64,000 nucleotides of DNA from Mucilaginibacter xinganensis (lineage in GTDB: Bacteria > Bacteroidota > Bacteroidia > Sphingobacteriales > Sphingobacteriaceae). The notes below the pieces were generated by a model, which did no database searches, was not told the DNA's origin, and saw nothing but the letters and a program-made list of their open reading frames with translations. Positions 34,975-43,283 of the stretch are shown in pieces; position 1 is the first letter of the stretch; every line of letters begins with the position of its first letter. Location of the stretch: assembly GCF_002257585.1 (NCBI RefSeq), contig NZ_CP022743.1, forward strand, positions 3,410,001-3,474,000, written 5' to 3'. Made by a program: the position numbers and the translations under genes.

Positions 34975-35781
34975 ATGAGCGACAACAACAATTATACCGA
35001 TAACTTTAACCTGTACCAGGCTTACAGTTACACTTTATTACTACAAATTGAGGCAACGTCATTTAGTTACGCCGTTGTTAATGAAACCAACTTACTGGTT
35101 TCGGCCCAAAACTGCGATTTGCAGGAACTTGTTCAACCAATGGCGCTAAATGACCTGTTGTCGGCTACTTATAAAAAAGTAATCATCGGGATGCCAGCGT
35201 CGGGTTTAACCCTTATCCCTAATAGTTTATTCAGAGAAGAGCACGTTTCAGGTTTTGCCCGCTTTCTCGATGTTAAGGACAATGACAAAGTATTTGCTCA
35301 AAACCTTGACGACGTAAACGCTATCATATATAAAACAAATGATTACCTGGTTTCTTTAGTAGAGAAATTCGGATTGAAAAATACAGTTTATACCGCTAAA
35401 GGATGGATAAAAGCTATTGAGAAAAGTATCCCCCAAAACAATAACTTATACCTGGATATAAGTACCGGAAGGGTACAATTTCTTTATTTTGCTTTAAACA
35501 CACTGCGCTTTTACAACTCTTTTGAATTTAAAAGCGATGATGAACTTGCATACTTTACCACATTCGTAACCGAAGAACTGAATTTAAAACCACAATTCAT
35601 CACTCTTGTAATAAGTGGTGATGTTATACCTGGAGATAAAAATCTGGCAAGGCTGGCCAGTTTTTATCCAAAAATCGAGTTAAACAGTATGAAGATACTT
35701 GAATTACCCGGTCAAATGGCTTCACATAAATTCCTGGCACTTGCCGCTTTATCATTATGCGGATCATCGGAGGTAGTTTAA
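34975..35781 (+). CDS. DUF3822 family protein
   Basis: A 268-residue soluble Bacteroidota protein of the DUF3822 family, with an ASKHA-like layout: early LLLQIEATSFSYAVVN strands, KKVIIGMPASGLTLIPNSLF near 68-87, and LYLDISTGRVQFLYF near 158-172. No function is established. It overlaps rsmD by 25 bp, a coupling I recall as common in Bacteroidota, so a link to ribosome assembly or cell-wall growth is possible but unproven. The start at 34975 is chosen because of the -7 element just before it. Confidence 0.85.
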   Translation: MSDNNNYTDNFNLYQAYSYTLLLQIEATSFSYAVVNETNLLVSAQNCDLQELVQPMALNDLLSATYKKVIIGMPASGLTLIPNSLFREEHVSGFARFLDVKDNDKVFAQNLDDVNAIIYKTNDYLVSLVEKFGLKNTVYTAKGWIKAIEKSIPQNNNLYLDISTGRVQFLYFALNTLRFYNSFEFKSDDELAYFTTFVTEELNLKPQFITLVISGDVIPGDKNLARLASFYPKIELNSMKILELPGQMASHKFLALAALSLCGSSEVV

Positions 35782-36290
35782 AAGGATTGAGGCTTAATCC
35801 GCCCAAAAATCTCCCGGTTAGGCCAACTACCGACCTTGCAAAAGAAGCCCTCTTTAATATTCTGCAAAATAAAATAGAATTCGAAGGCATCAGAGTGCTT
35901 GACCTTTTCAGCGGCACCGGAAATATTTCGATGGAGTTTGCTTCGCGTGGGGCAGAACAGGTAATATCTGTTGACCGCAGCATTCACTGTATAAATTATC
36001 TTAAAGATGCTGCCCGCCAACATGGTTTGTCAAGTATAAAAGCATTTAAAGACGATGTATTTAAATATTTGCAGCTGGAAACGGAACAGTTCGACCTTGT
36101 ATTTGCCGACCCGCCGTATGATATGAATAAGATCCCTGAGATCCCAAAAATTGTATTTGAGAAAAACCTGCTCTCGCCAGGTGGCTTACTCATAGTTGAG
36201 CATCAATCGCTGCAAAATCTCAGCAATCACACTGCATTTACTGAACAGCGAAAATATGGACATTCATCGTTTTCATTTTTTGACAACTAA
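35757..36290 (+). CDS. rsmD: 16S rRNA (guanine(966)-N(2))-methyltransferase RsmD
   Basis: A 177-residue Rossmann-fold methyltransferase that methylates G966 of 16S rRNA using S-adenosylmethionine. The N-terminus MRIIGGSLKGLRL is diagnostic; RPTTDLAKEALFNIL follows, then the SAM site DLFSGTGNISMEFASRGA near 49-66 and the catalytic DPPY at 118-121. Length is normal. Its start lies 25 bp inside the DUF3822 gene, so translation is probably coupled. In Firmicutes and, from memory, in Bacteroidota, rsmD sits next to coaD; here about 5.6 kb separates them. Confidence 0.95.
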   Translation: MRIIGGSLKGLRLNPPKNLPVRPTTDLAKEALFNILQNKIEFEGIRVLDLFSGTGNISMEFASRGAEQVISVDRSIHCINYLKDAARQHGLSSIKAFKDDVFKYLQLETEQFDLVFADPPYDMNKIPEIPKIVFEKNLLSPGGLLIVEHQSLQNLSNHTAFTEQRKYGHSSFSFFDN

Positions 36291-36356
36291 ATGTAACTTA
36301 AATGCACGACCGGCAGTATAAAAGGTTATAATAATTTATAAAAAATCATCCCCCTA

Positions 36357-38018
36357 ATGATTATAGCCGACTCCCAAAGCATGCAGTTAAAGGATAATAC
36401 AAAATATTGGTTAGCCTGCATTATTATGATACTTGCTGCCTTTGTGCAGTGTTATAGAACAGTACATGACCTTCACTGGGCCAACGAACCCGATTTTGAC
36501 CGTGACATTGCCTATATCCGGACTACTCTTAACGGCCATTACGGGCAGGACGCCAACTACGCGGGCCAATATATGTGGTACAACCCCCTGCTTTTTTTAA
36601 CCGAAACTCTAATAGTAAAACTTACGGGCCTTCCTATCAATATCGTTGTAGCGCGCGCAGGCGCCTTTTTAAATATTATCAGCCCTCTTGCGTTTTTTAT
36701 AATGGTTTCAAAACTGTTTGATATAAAAACAGCTTTAGCAGCATTGCTTTCTTTTCTTTTTTTAGCAACCGGCAATCTACCCTGCTGGGGAGCTGCAACC
36801 TATTCACCGTGGCTAATATCCGACTCATTTGTACAATTTTTGTTTTACATAAATGTTATCTTTTGCTACAAGGCCTTTTCAACGCAGCAAATTAGGTGGT
36901 TCGTATTGCTTGGCGCATCAATTGGGATAACCTTCCTTGGCCATTCAGCACCAGCCATCTTAATCATTTTAATACTGATTTCGTTGCAGCTTCAAAAAAT
37001 CATTAAAGCAATAAGGCAAAAGGAATATCAATCCATTAAAACATACCTTTTACAGGGAATTGTTGCTGCCATACCCTTTTTACTATGTGCTTCGCCCTTT
37101 CTGTACTTCGTTTGGGGAAAATATCATTTCCACTTTGTAAACAGAGCCATATTAGAATGCGCTCCAGGTATTTTTGAGAGAAAATCATCAGTAACCATGT
37201 TGAAAACAAATATTACTTTCAGCTTGCTGATCGCTATAATTGGCGGAATATGGTTCTATAAAAAACAGGATAACAAGCTTATTCGCCAAATTATATTCAG
37301 CTGGCTCATTATTACGATATTCATGTATGTTTATGAATCGGTTGTACCAACACTCGACCGCCTTAATATCATCCATCTTCCTGATACCATCCCGGCTTTT
37401 CATTACTTTTTTTACCTTAAGTCCCTGCAATCTATTTTCTTTGCATTTGGGTTTATCTATCTTTTCCAAATCCTGATCACCAGCATTCCGGCGCTCAGTA
37501 AGCTAAAATCATCAAACAACTTGTTTATAGCTGCGGTATTACTGTACGGCATGGTTTATTTTCCTATTTATATTAACCGGACGGATTTCAAGGAATCGCG
37601 AGCCGAATCAATTGCCAAAGGAAACGAAAAAGACAAAATTGAAATCTATAATTTTATTGAAAAAAACATACCGCTAAATAATGTTTTGCTTTGTGAGCAT
37701 GATTTATCACTATTTCCGGTAATGCCCACAGCTATAAAAATGGTATCAGTAGAGACGTACTTCTCCAATCCATATCTCAGTTACGATCAGCGGGAAAGTG
37801 ATAGGAACACCATGCTCAATTATCTGGGTTCGGGTTCCCCGGCAAGTGCTGTTGAATTATTTAATGCTTATAAAGTAAGAATAGTTTTGCTGACCAACCG
37901 CGATTATGCAAAGTTAAAAACACCTGCTTTTGCAAGCAACAAAGTGCTGTTTAAAAATGGTTCTTACACACTCATGTCTTTCGGGATCAACAAAAAAAAC
38001 TTACCTGGTGAACTTTGA
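36357..38018 (+). CDS. GT-C-like polytopic membrane protein, candidate glycosyltransferase
   Basis: A 553-residue membrane protein with about ten hydrophobic segments and a soluble C-terminal part (about 410-553). The first loop after helix 1 carries an acidic cluster, D46-F-D48-R-D50 (EPDFDRDIAYI), as GT-C enzymes using polyprenyl-phosphate sugars do. No specific family is recognised. It faces the UbiA/DprE gene set tail to tail across 70 bp, which makes it a candidate user of that lipid-linked pentose. ATG 36357 or the internal ATG at 36381 could be the start. Confidence 0.65.
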   Translation: MIIADSQSMQLKDNTKYWLACIIMILAAFVQCYRTVHDLHWANEPDFDRDIAYIRTTLNGHYGQDANYAGQYMWYNPLLFLTETLIVKLTGLPINIVVARAGAFLNIISPLAFFIMVSKLFDIKTALAALLSFLFLATGNLPCWGAATYSPWLISDSFVQFLFYINVIFCYKAFSTQQIRWFVLLGASIGITFLGHSAPAILIILILISLQLQKIIKAIRQKEYQSIKTYLLQGIVAAIPFLLCASPFLYFVWGKYHFHFVNRAILECAPGIFERKSSVTMLKTNITFSLLIAIIGGIWFYKKQDNKLIRQIIFSWLIITIFMYVYESVVPTLDRLNIIHLPDTIPAFHYFFYLKSLQSIFFAFGFIYLFQILITSIPALSKLKSSNNLFIAAVLLYGMVYFPIYINRTDFKESRAESIAKGNEKDKIEIYNFIEKNIPLNNVLLCEHDLSLFPVMPTAIKMVSVETYFSNPYLSYDQRESDRNTMLNYLGSGSPASAVELFNAYKVRIVLLTNRDYAKLKTPAFASNKVLFKNGSYTLMSFGINKKNLPGEL

Positions 38019-38088
38019 AAAAGACAAAGTAAGCCAGCTAAATACAAGATAGACACTTTAGTTAAAACCTATTCACCGACTAGATATT

Positions 38089-38682
38089 TCAATTTCTGAA
38101 AGGCTTGTAAAATGCCTTTGTGGCAAGGGCCAGCATGGCTTTATCACCACTTGAATCGCCGTAACAGTAAATTGCCTCATATTCCGCGAGGTTAAATTGG
38201 GCCCTTATCCTCGAGGCTTTTTCTTCCATATTATTGTTTATGCCATCTATATTGCCGGTAATCACTCCGTTTATTTCCTGCAATCTCGTAGCAATTAAAC
38301 CCAACCCTTCTGCTACGGTCCATTTTTTTATCCAGTTTAAAGGCGATGCCGACACCACAACAATTTCAAAACCGGCAGCTTTCAGCCTGTTTATTTCATC
38401 CATGGCACCTGAACGTAACATAGATGGCAATGCATGATCAATAAACTGATCACAGCCCTGCTGGAAGACTTTAAGCTCTGTGCCTCTAAAAAAATACCTT
38501 AGTATTTTTTCCTTCGCGGCCTGGTTTGATATCAACTTCAATTTAAGCGCCACTAAAACCGGTGAATTAAGCAAAAAGCCAGTGTAAAAACCAGCTTTCC
38601 CCTTTTGGTATTTTATTACCTCAAACAATGTATCTTTTGTAGTAATAGTTCCATCGAAATCAAAAAATGCAATTTTTCTCAC
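38089..38682 (-). CDS. HAD-IB phosphatase, likely polyprenylphosphoribose-5-phosphate phosphatase
   Basis: A 197-residue HAD-IB hydrolase: nucleophile D8 and D10 in FFDFDGT, VVSAS (motif II) near 111-115, a conserved Lys in NMEEKASRI, and YGDSSGD (motif IV) near 174-180. Alone it would be called SerB-like. It starts with GTG inside the stop of the DprE2-like gene (4 bp overlap), which ties it to this operon. In the DPA pathway a phosphatase must remove the 5-phosphate from polyprenylphosphoryl-5-phosphoribose; I infer that role. Confidence 0.8.
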   Translation of the reverse strand: MRKIAFFDFDGTITTKDTLFEVIKYQKGKAGFYTGFLLNSPVLVALKLKLISNQAAKEKILRYFFRGTELKVFQQGCDQFIDHALPSMLRSGAMDEINRLKAAGFEIVVVSASPLNWIKKWTVAEGLGLIATRLQEINGVITGNIDGINNNMEEKASRIRAQFNLAEYEAIYCYGDSSGDKAMLALATKAFYKPFRN

Positions 38683-39410
38683 AACTTCATTTTTTTAAAC
38701 TGAAATTCAGGTATATTTTTTATAATCAACATAATATATCGCCAAAACCATTTTATGTAAATGGTGTTCTTCTTACTTTTGAAAGCGCTGTAAATAATAT
38801 CAGCCACTTCATCAGGTGTTGATGTAAGTGCCTTTGGCAATGGTAAATTTTCGGTCATCCTGGTATAAACAAATCCAGGCTTAACCGTCATAACATGTAC
38901 ATTATCTTTAAAACATTTGTTTCTTAACCCATCAAGGTAAGCCGACAACGCCGCTTTAGAACTCCCATAAATAAGTTTACTAGCCCTCCCCCTATCGCCT
39001 GCCACTGAGCTAATACCTATAATAGTTCCTTTTTTACGGCCGGTATAAAACTTTGCTGCGATATTCAATATTGAAACAACCCCGGTATAATTTACATTTA
39101 TCATCATTTGAGTTAAGTCCCACTCGTCAAAAGCATTATCTTCTTCATACATTGCACCAAAAATGGATATCGTAATATCTGGTTTCGGGTTTAAATTTTC
39201 GAAAAAAGAAGTATGGGTATGATAGTGTATGGCATCAAACTCATGTGCGGTACATTCAACATTGTAACGAATCTCAATATCGCTCTTAATAGCCACTAAT
39301 TGTTCGGCCTTTCTTGCTGCCAACTGTATATTATATTTTTGAGCGGCAAATTTCTTTGCAATCGCTATGCCGATGTCTGAAGTTGCACCCAGTATAAGAA
39401 CGGTTTCCAT
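38679..39410 (-). CDS. DprE2-like SDR (polyprenylphosphoryl-2-keto-ribose reductase)
   Basis: A 243-residue SDR. The nucleotide motif is GATSDIG at 8-14; ISSVAGDRGRASKLIYGSSKAAL holds the catalytic Ser, Tyr and Lys. The C-terminal end, WRYIMLIIKNIPEFQFKKM, closely follows the end of mycobacterial DprE2 (FRYVMMVLRHIPRSIFRKL), as do VKPGFVYTRMT and NVNYTGVVS. Predicted to reduce the 2-keto intermediate made by DprE1 to the arabino form with NADH or NADPH. It follows the DprE1-like gene by 5 bp and overlaps the HAD gene by 4 bp. Confidence 0.88.
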   Translation of the reverse strand: METVLILGATSDIGIAIAKKFAAQKYNIQLAARKAEQLVAIKSDIEIRYNVECTAHEFDAIHYHTHTSFFENLNPKPDITISIFGAMYEEDNAFDEWDLTQMMINVNYTGVVSILNIAAKFYTGRKKGTIIGISSVAGDRGRASKLIYGSSKAALSAYLDGLRNKCFKDNVHVMTVKPGFVYTRMTENLPLPKALTSTPDEVADIIYSAFKSKKNTIYIKWFWRYIMLIIKNIPEFQFKKMKL

Positions 39411-39415
39411 GAATT

Positions 39416-40753
39416 TTATTTAATTTCAGTTAGTAGTAAGCGGTCAGACTGAACAGACCTAATTTTCCCATCCGGGTTATATCTTTTTATGATTGATTTA
39501 AACTTCTCCAACTCAGGGTAACCACCAGTCAGCATCTGAGGTTTCATCCTTGCATCTTTGGACATATACAACCTCCCGTTGTATTTTAGCACTAATTCAT
39601 CCAATTCGTCCAAAAAATCTAAAAGGCCTTTACGTATCGGAAAGTCTAAAGCTAATGTGTAGCCTTCTTTCGGAAACGAGATCATGCTTTCCTGCTTTCC
39701 AAAAACCTTCAATACCGCAAGGAACGAGCCCAGGCCTTCGTCAGAAATTCTGTTCATAATTTCGACTAGGCCTTGCCTGGCATTAAGTGGTAATACAAAC
39801 TGATACTGCACAAAACCCTTTTTACCGTATAACCTGTTCCAGTGCAAAACCTTATCAAGCGGGTAAAAAAAAGGCTCGTATGATACTATATTGTTTATTT
39901 CCTTTTTTAAGTTTTTAGCATAGTATAAAAAATTAAATGCCTTAACGGTAAACTTGTTGAGCACCCATCCAGGCATATTTATCGGAAATACTATTTGTTT
40001 GTTTACTGGCAGTGCTAATGGATTGCTGCGCTGGTTTTCATTAACTTCGGCAATTGTTGCATGTTCGCCCAGTATCAAAATACTGCGGCCAAAATGCGCT
40101 CCTTTTTTTAGACAATCAATCCAAGCGACTGAATAGGTATAATCTTTATAGGTATCAAAAAGTTCAATCAGCTCCTGCAGATTTGCCGCCTTTACCTGCT
40201 TTTGCCTGATAAGCGACGTTTCAATCTTCTTAAGCCTAAATTTTACCCGGGTAATAACCCCGGTTAGCCCCATACCACCACAGGTAGCTTCAAATAATTC
40301 CGAATTATTAACCGGTGAGCAGGTGACCACCTCATCCGACGCCAGCACCATATCAAATTCGATAACATGATTGGATATGGAACCATCAACGTGATGATTT
40401 TTCCCGTGTACGTCACTCGCCAAGGCACCGCCAATTGTAATAAACTTAGTGCCGGGCGTTACCGGCAAGAACCAGCCTTTAGGTACAATAACAGCGAGTA
40501 TTTGGTCTAAAGTAATACCGCTCTGACATTCAAAAAAACCGGCATCAGCATTGAAGGAAAGAACCTTGTCAAATTTCAGTGTTGATATAGTTCTTGCTGA
40601 CAAAGATGCATCACCATAACACCGCCCGTTACCTCGGGCAATAAATGGCTGTTGATCCTTGATAAGGGTGTCCAGCTGATCCGCGAAAACAAAGCGTTCT
40701 TCTTTACTTTCTATAACAGGGTAATTTCCCCAGTTGGCGATCTTTGTTTTCAT
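39416..40753 (-). CDS. DprE1-like FAD oxidase (polyprenylphosphoryl-ribose 2-oxidase)
   Basis: A 445-residue FAD-linked oxidoreductase: RGNGRCYGDASLS near 40-52, TPGTKFITIGGALASDVHGKNHH near 99-121 (H116), GGMGLTGVI, YSVAWIDCL, LHWNRLYGKKGFVQYQFVLP, and C-terminal GRLYMSKDAR with K399. These follow M. tuberculosis DprE1 point by point (its H132 and K418). It oxidises the 2-OH of polyprenylphosphoryl-ribose. The residue aligned with DprE1 Cys387 is Ala368. It lies 56 bp after the UbiA gene and 5 bp before the DprE2-like gene. Confidence 0.9.
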   Translation of the reverse strand: MKTKIANWGNYPVIESKEERFVFADQLDTLIKDQQPFIARGNGRCYGDASLSARTISTLKFDKVLSFNADAGFFECQSGITLDQILAVIVPKGWFLPVTPGTKFITIGGALASDVHGKNHHVDGSISNHVIEFDMVLASDEVVTCSPVNNSELFEATCGGMGLTGVITRVKFRLKKIETSLIRQKQVKAANLQELIELFDTYKDYTYSVAWIDCLKKGAHFGRSILILGEHATIAEVNENQRSNPLALPVNKQIVFPINMPGWVLNKFTVKAFNFLYYAKNLKKEINNIVSYEPFFYPLDKVLHWNRLYGKKGFVQYQFVLPLNARQGLVEIMNRISDEGLGSFLAVLKVFGKQESMISFPKEGYTLALDFPIRKGLLDFLDELDELVLKYNGRLYMSKDARMKPQMLTGGYPELEKFKSIIKRYNPDGKIRSVQSDRLLLTEIK

Positions 40754-40809
40754 TGAACTAAGTATATTGTTATCAATTTATCTTCAACTTCCCTGAAATA
40801 CATTTGTCA

Positions 40810-41706
40810 TTAATTAAAAATCGGACTGCTTGGCAATAAATACAATATGATATAAATGCTAATTATCCATAAAAGAATAGTTGTTTGTATAAAACGATCT
40901 TTATAAAGTATATCTGTTGGTGACCCTGAATTTTGTTTTACAAAAACCAACTGCATGTAACGCATTATGCCAGCTATTACAAAAACGCTCGAATAATAAA
41001 GACGATAGGTACCCAGCCTATTAATTGTTTTTGGCGACTGCGTGTAACTTATGTAAGCAACTATAATTATGGCGCTAAAAAGTCCCAGCATAGTATTTAA
41101 AAACTCAAGGTTATACCCTGTTACTGATTTTCGCATTTCAGCACCTGACGCTTCCTTTAATAGCAAGTCATCCCGGCGTTTGCCAATTGCCATAAACAAC
41201 GCCAGCAGGAAGGTCATGATAATTAGCCACTCCGAACAGTCCACATGTGTAATAATTGCGCCAGCTTTTACCCTGAAAACAAAACCCGAAGCTAATATTA
41301 AAATATCAAGGATAGCAATATTCTTAAGCCCAAAAGAATAAGCCAGGTTAACCACAAAATACACAGCCAGCACCAGTAAAAACTCAAGCGACGGATTTGC
41401 AAAGAAAGCAAATCCAATCCCGGTAATTAAAAGAAGTACCAAGATAATTATTGCGTAAACCGGCTTAACCATTCCCGACGCTAAAGGACGTTTTGACTTA
41501 ACAGGGTGTTTACGGTCATCGTCGATATCGCGATAATCATTAATTATATAAATACTGCTTGCTATACAACAAAACGCAGCAAAGCCGGCTATAAGAAACC
41601 ATATTTTCTCTGAAGTAAAAATATACTTTGCAAAAAAAGATGGTACAAAAAGAAAAAAGTTCTTCGCCCAGTCCCTAGGTCGTAAAAGCTTTATATAATA
41701 TTTCAT
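40810..41706 (-). CDS. UbiA-family polyprenyl-phosphate phosphoribosyltransferase
   Basis: A 298-residue membrane prenyltransferase with about eight helices. The metal/diphosphate motif is N56-D57-x2-D60-x3-D64 (NDYRDIDDDRKHPVKSKRPL); LAYSFGLKN and LFMAIGKRRDDL follow. These features match mycobacterial DPPR synthase (UbiA, Rv3806c) rather than quinone- or heme-type UbiA. It should join 5-phosphoribosyl diphosphate to a polyprenyl phosphate, the first step of the DprE pathway. I use the ATG at 41706; the longer frame to 41733 begins with GTG. Confidence 0.88.
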   Translation of the reverse strand: MKYYIKLLRPRDWAKNFFLFVPSFFAKYIFTSEKIWFLIAGFAAFCCIASSIYIINDYRDIDDDRKHPVKSKRPLASGMVKPVYAIIILVLLLITGIGFAFFANPSLEFLLVLAVYFVVNLAYSFGLKNIAILDILILASGFVFRVKAGAIITHVDCSEWLIIMTFLLALFMAIGKRRDDLLLKEASGAEMRKSVTGYNLEFLNTMLGLFSAIIIVAYISYTQSPKTINRLGTYRLYYSSVFVIAGIMRYMQLVFVKQNSGSPTDILYKDRFIQTTILLWIISIYIILYLLPSSPIFN

Positions 41707-41835
41707 CAATTGTAAATTAAGCTTATTACGCACCTTAGCGCTTAAGAGTTGCGATGTGATATATTTAGTGTAAGCTAACTAATAAACATCCGGAAATTGG
41801 GTAACGGTATTATTAAGTTAGCTGGTCGCAATTAA

Positions 41836-41867
41836 TTGACGATATTAGATAATGATTTATAAATTTG
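41836..41867 (+). promoter_or_regulatory. Promoter of coaD
   Basis: TTG at 41836-41838, 21 bp spacer, TAAATTTG at 41860-41867, 20 bp before the ATG. Both Bacteroidota elements are present, giving coaD its own promoter despite the cluster inserted upstream. Confidence 0.6.
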
Positions 41868-41887
41868 TTTGATAAACAAGCGCTAAA

Positions 41888-42349
41888 ATGAAGATCGCTC
41901 TTTTTCCCGGATCATTTGATCCAATCACTAAGGCACATGTTGACATCGTAAAGCGGTCGGTCAGCCTGTTTGATAAGGTTTATATCGGCATCGGTGTTAA
42001 CAGCACAAAAGCCGGGCTATTAAGTGTTGAAAAAAGAGAGCAAATGCTGCGGGCTGTATTCGAGACTGATCCAAGGATTCATATTGTGGCATATGAAGGT
42101 TTAACCGTTAATTTTTGTAAAAGCATAGGGGCAGAATACATGATCCGCGGCATCCGCACCGTTTCGGATTTTGAATACGAAAAAGCGATTGCGCAAATGA
42201 ACCATTCACTAAACCCGGAAATTGAGAGTATTTTTATTGTTAGTAAACCTGGGTATTCGTCTATAAGCTCAAGTATCGTACGTGAAATTATGCGTTATAA
42301 TGGCGATGTTAGCCAGTTTATCCCCAAAGAGGCATTAGCTTACCTGTAA
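41888..42349 (+). CDS. coaD: Pantetheine-phosphate adenylyltransferase
   Basis: A 153-residue nucleotidyltransferase that makes dephospho-CoA from 4'-phosphopantetheine and ATP, the fourth step of CoA synthesis. It has FPGSFDPITKAHVDIVKRS (TxxH nucleotide motif, about 5-23), RGIRTVSDFEYEKAIAQMN near 88-106 and ISSSIVREIMRYNGD near 129-143. The usual 'TxGH' reads T-K-A-H here; the His is kept. Length is normal. It is single-gene, divergent from the UbiA operon. Confidence 0.96.
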   Translation: MKIALFPGSFDPITKAHVDIVKRSVSLFDKVYIGIGVNSTKAGLLSVEKREQMLRAVFETDPRIHIVAYEGLTVNFCKSIGAEYMIRGIRTVSDFEYEKAIAQMNHSLNPEIESIFIVSKPGYSSISSSIVREIMRYNGDVSQFIPKEALAYL

Positions 42350-42418
42350 AAAAAGGATTCACGAATCAAGACGAGCAGTTTTTCAGAATACACTACCTGA
42401 TATGATCAACCTGAGAAA

Positions 42419-43138
42419 CTAACTATCAAACTTTTCTAACTGTTTCAATAATGTTTCAAAGTCCTTCGGATAAGGAGCGTGAATAGTTATATCTTTCCCT
42501 TCGACCAGTTTAAAGCTAACCTCATAAGCATGCAGCGCAAACCGTTTCATTATAGGATGCTCTTCCTGGTCTTTACCAAGGTGATACTTGCGCTTTATTT
42601 TTGAAAGAAAAACTGGCTGGCCCTTATACATTTCGTCTCCTGCGATTGAAGCCCTTTGTGTTGCCAGGTGAATACGGATCTGGTGCATTCGACCAGTAAC
42701 AGGGCGACATTCCACTAATGTGTAATGTTTAAAATACTTTAGCGACTGGAACCAAGTTTCAGCTCTTTTGCCGTCCTGCCTGCTTATAGTTACATTGCCT
42801 TTGCCAACGTTTAATATGGGCAAGTCAATCAGCAAGTTTTCAAACACATGTGTACCGTCAATAATGGCGTGGTAAACCTTTTTTACTTGCCGCTTTTCAA
42901 ACTGCATTGATACATTACGGTACGCCTCGGGATTCTTAGCTATAATTAAAGCCCCAGAGGTTTCTTTATCCAACCGGTGACATATCTGTGCATCTTCCGA
43001 ATATTGTTTAGCGAGACGCAGCATATTAACTTCGCCACCTTCACGCTCATCCAGAGAGCTTATAAAGGGCGGCTTATTAACCACTATTATATCATCATCT
43101 TCAAATAATATCAGGTCAGCAAATTTTGGAAACTTCAT
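42419..43138 (-). CDS. RluA-family RNA pseudouridine synthase
   Basis: A 239-residue pseudouridine synthase with catalytic D57 in HRLDKETSGALI, the VKKVYHAIIDG strand, CRPVTGRMHQIRIHLA near 165-180 and GDEMYKG. It lacks an S4 domain, like the small RluA/RluC/RluD relatives; which RNA uridine it modifies is not clear. I start at the ATG at 43138 because the upstream extension would begin with TTG. It is convergent with coaD and follows the PglF-like gene on the same strand by 145 bp. Confidence 0.92.
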   Translation of the reverse strand: MKFPKFADLILFEDDDIIVVNKPPFISSLDEREGGEVNMLRLAKQYSEDAQICHRLDKETSGALIIAKNPEAYRNVSMQFEKRQVKKVYHAIIDGTHVFENLLIDLPILNVGKGNVTISRQDGKRAETWFQSLKYFKHYTLVECRPVTGRMHQIRIHLATQRASIAGDEMYKGQPVFLSKIKRKYHLGKDQEEHPIMKRFALHAYEVSFKLVEGKDITIHAPYPKDFETLLKQLEKFDS

Positions 43139-43283
43139 AGCCCGCAAAAATACGGTTTAAGAATGAAATTAATCTAACAAAGCAAATGGGTAAATTGCTA
43201 TTGTAATGTTTTGTTAAGGGGGTTATTATACCCAACAAAATTTTCTTACTTTTTTATCTAAGCGCCTTAATCCTACCGAATTA

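Noticed and set aside
36357..41706. Mobile-element origin of the DprE block
   Set aside because: No integrase, transposase, flanking direct repeats or tRNA was seen at either end, so only the unusual position is reported.
43209..43240. Inverted repeat TTTTGTT...AACAAAA with G and C runs, followed by T-rich DNA on the plus strand
   Set aside because: No plus-strand gene ends there; on the minus strand, where the PglF-like gene ends, no T run follows the stem. It could be a weak structure, but it is not called as a terminator.
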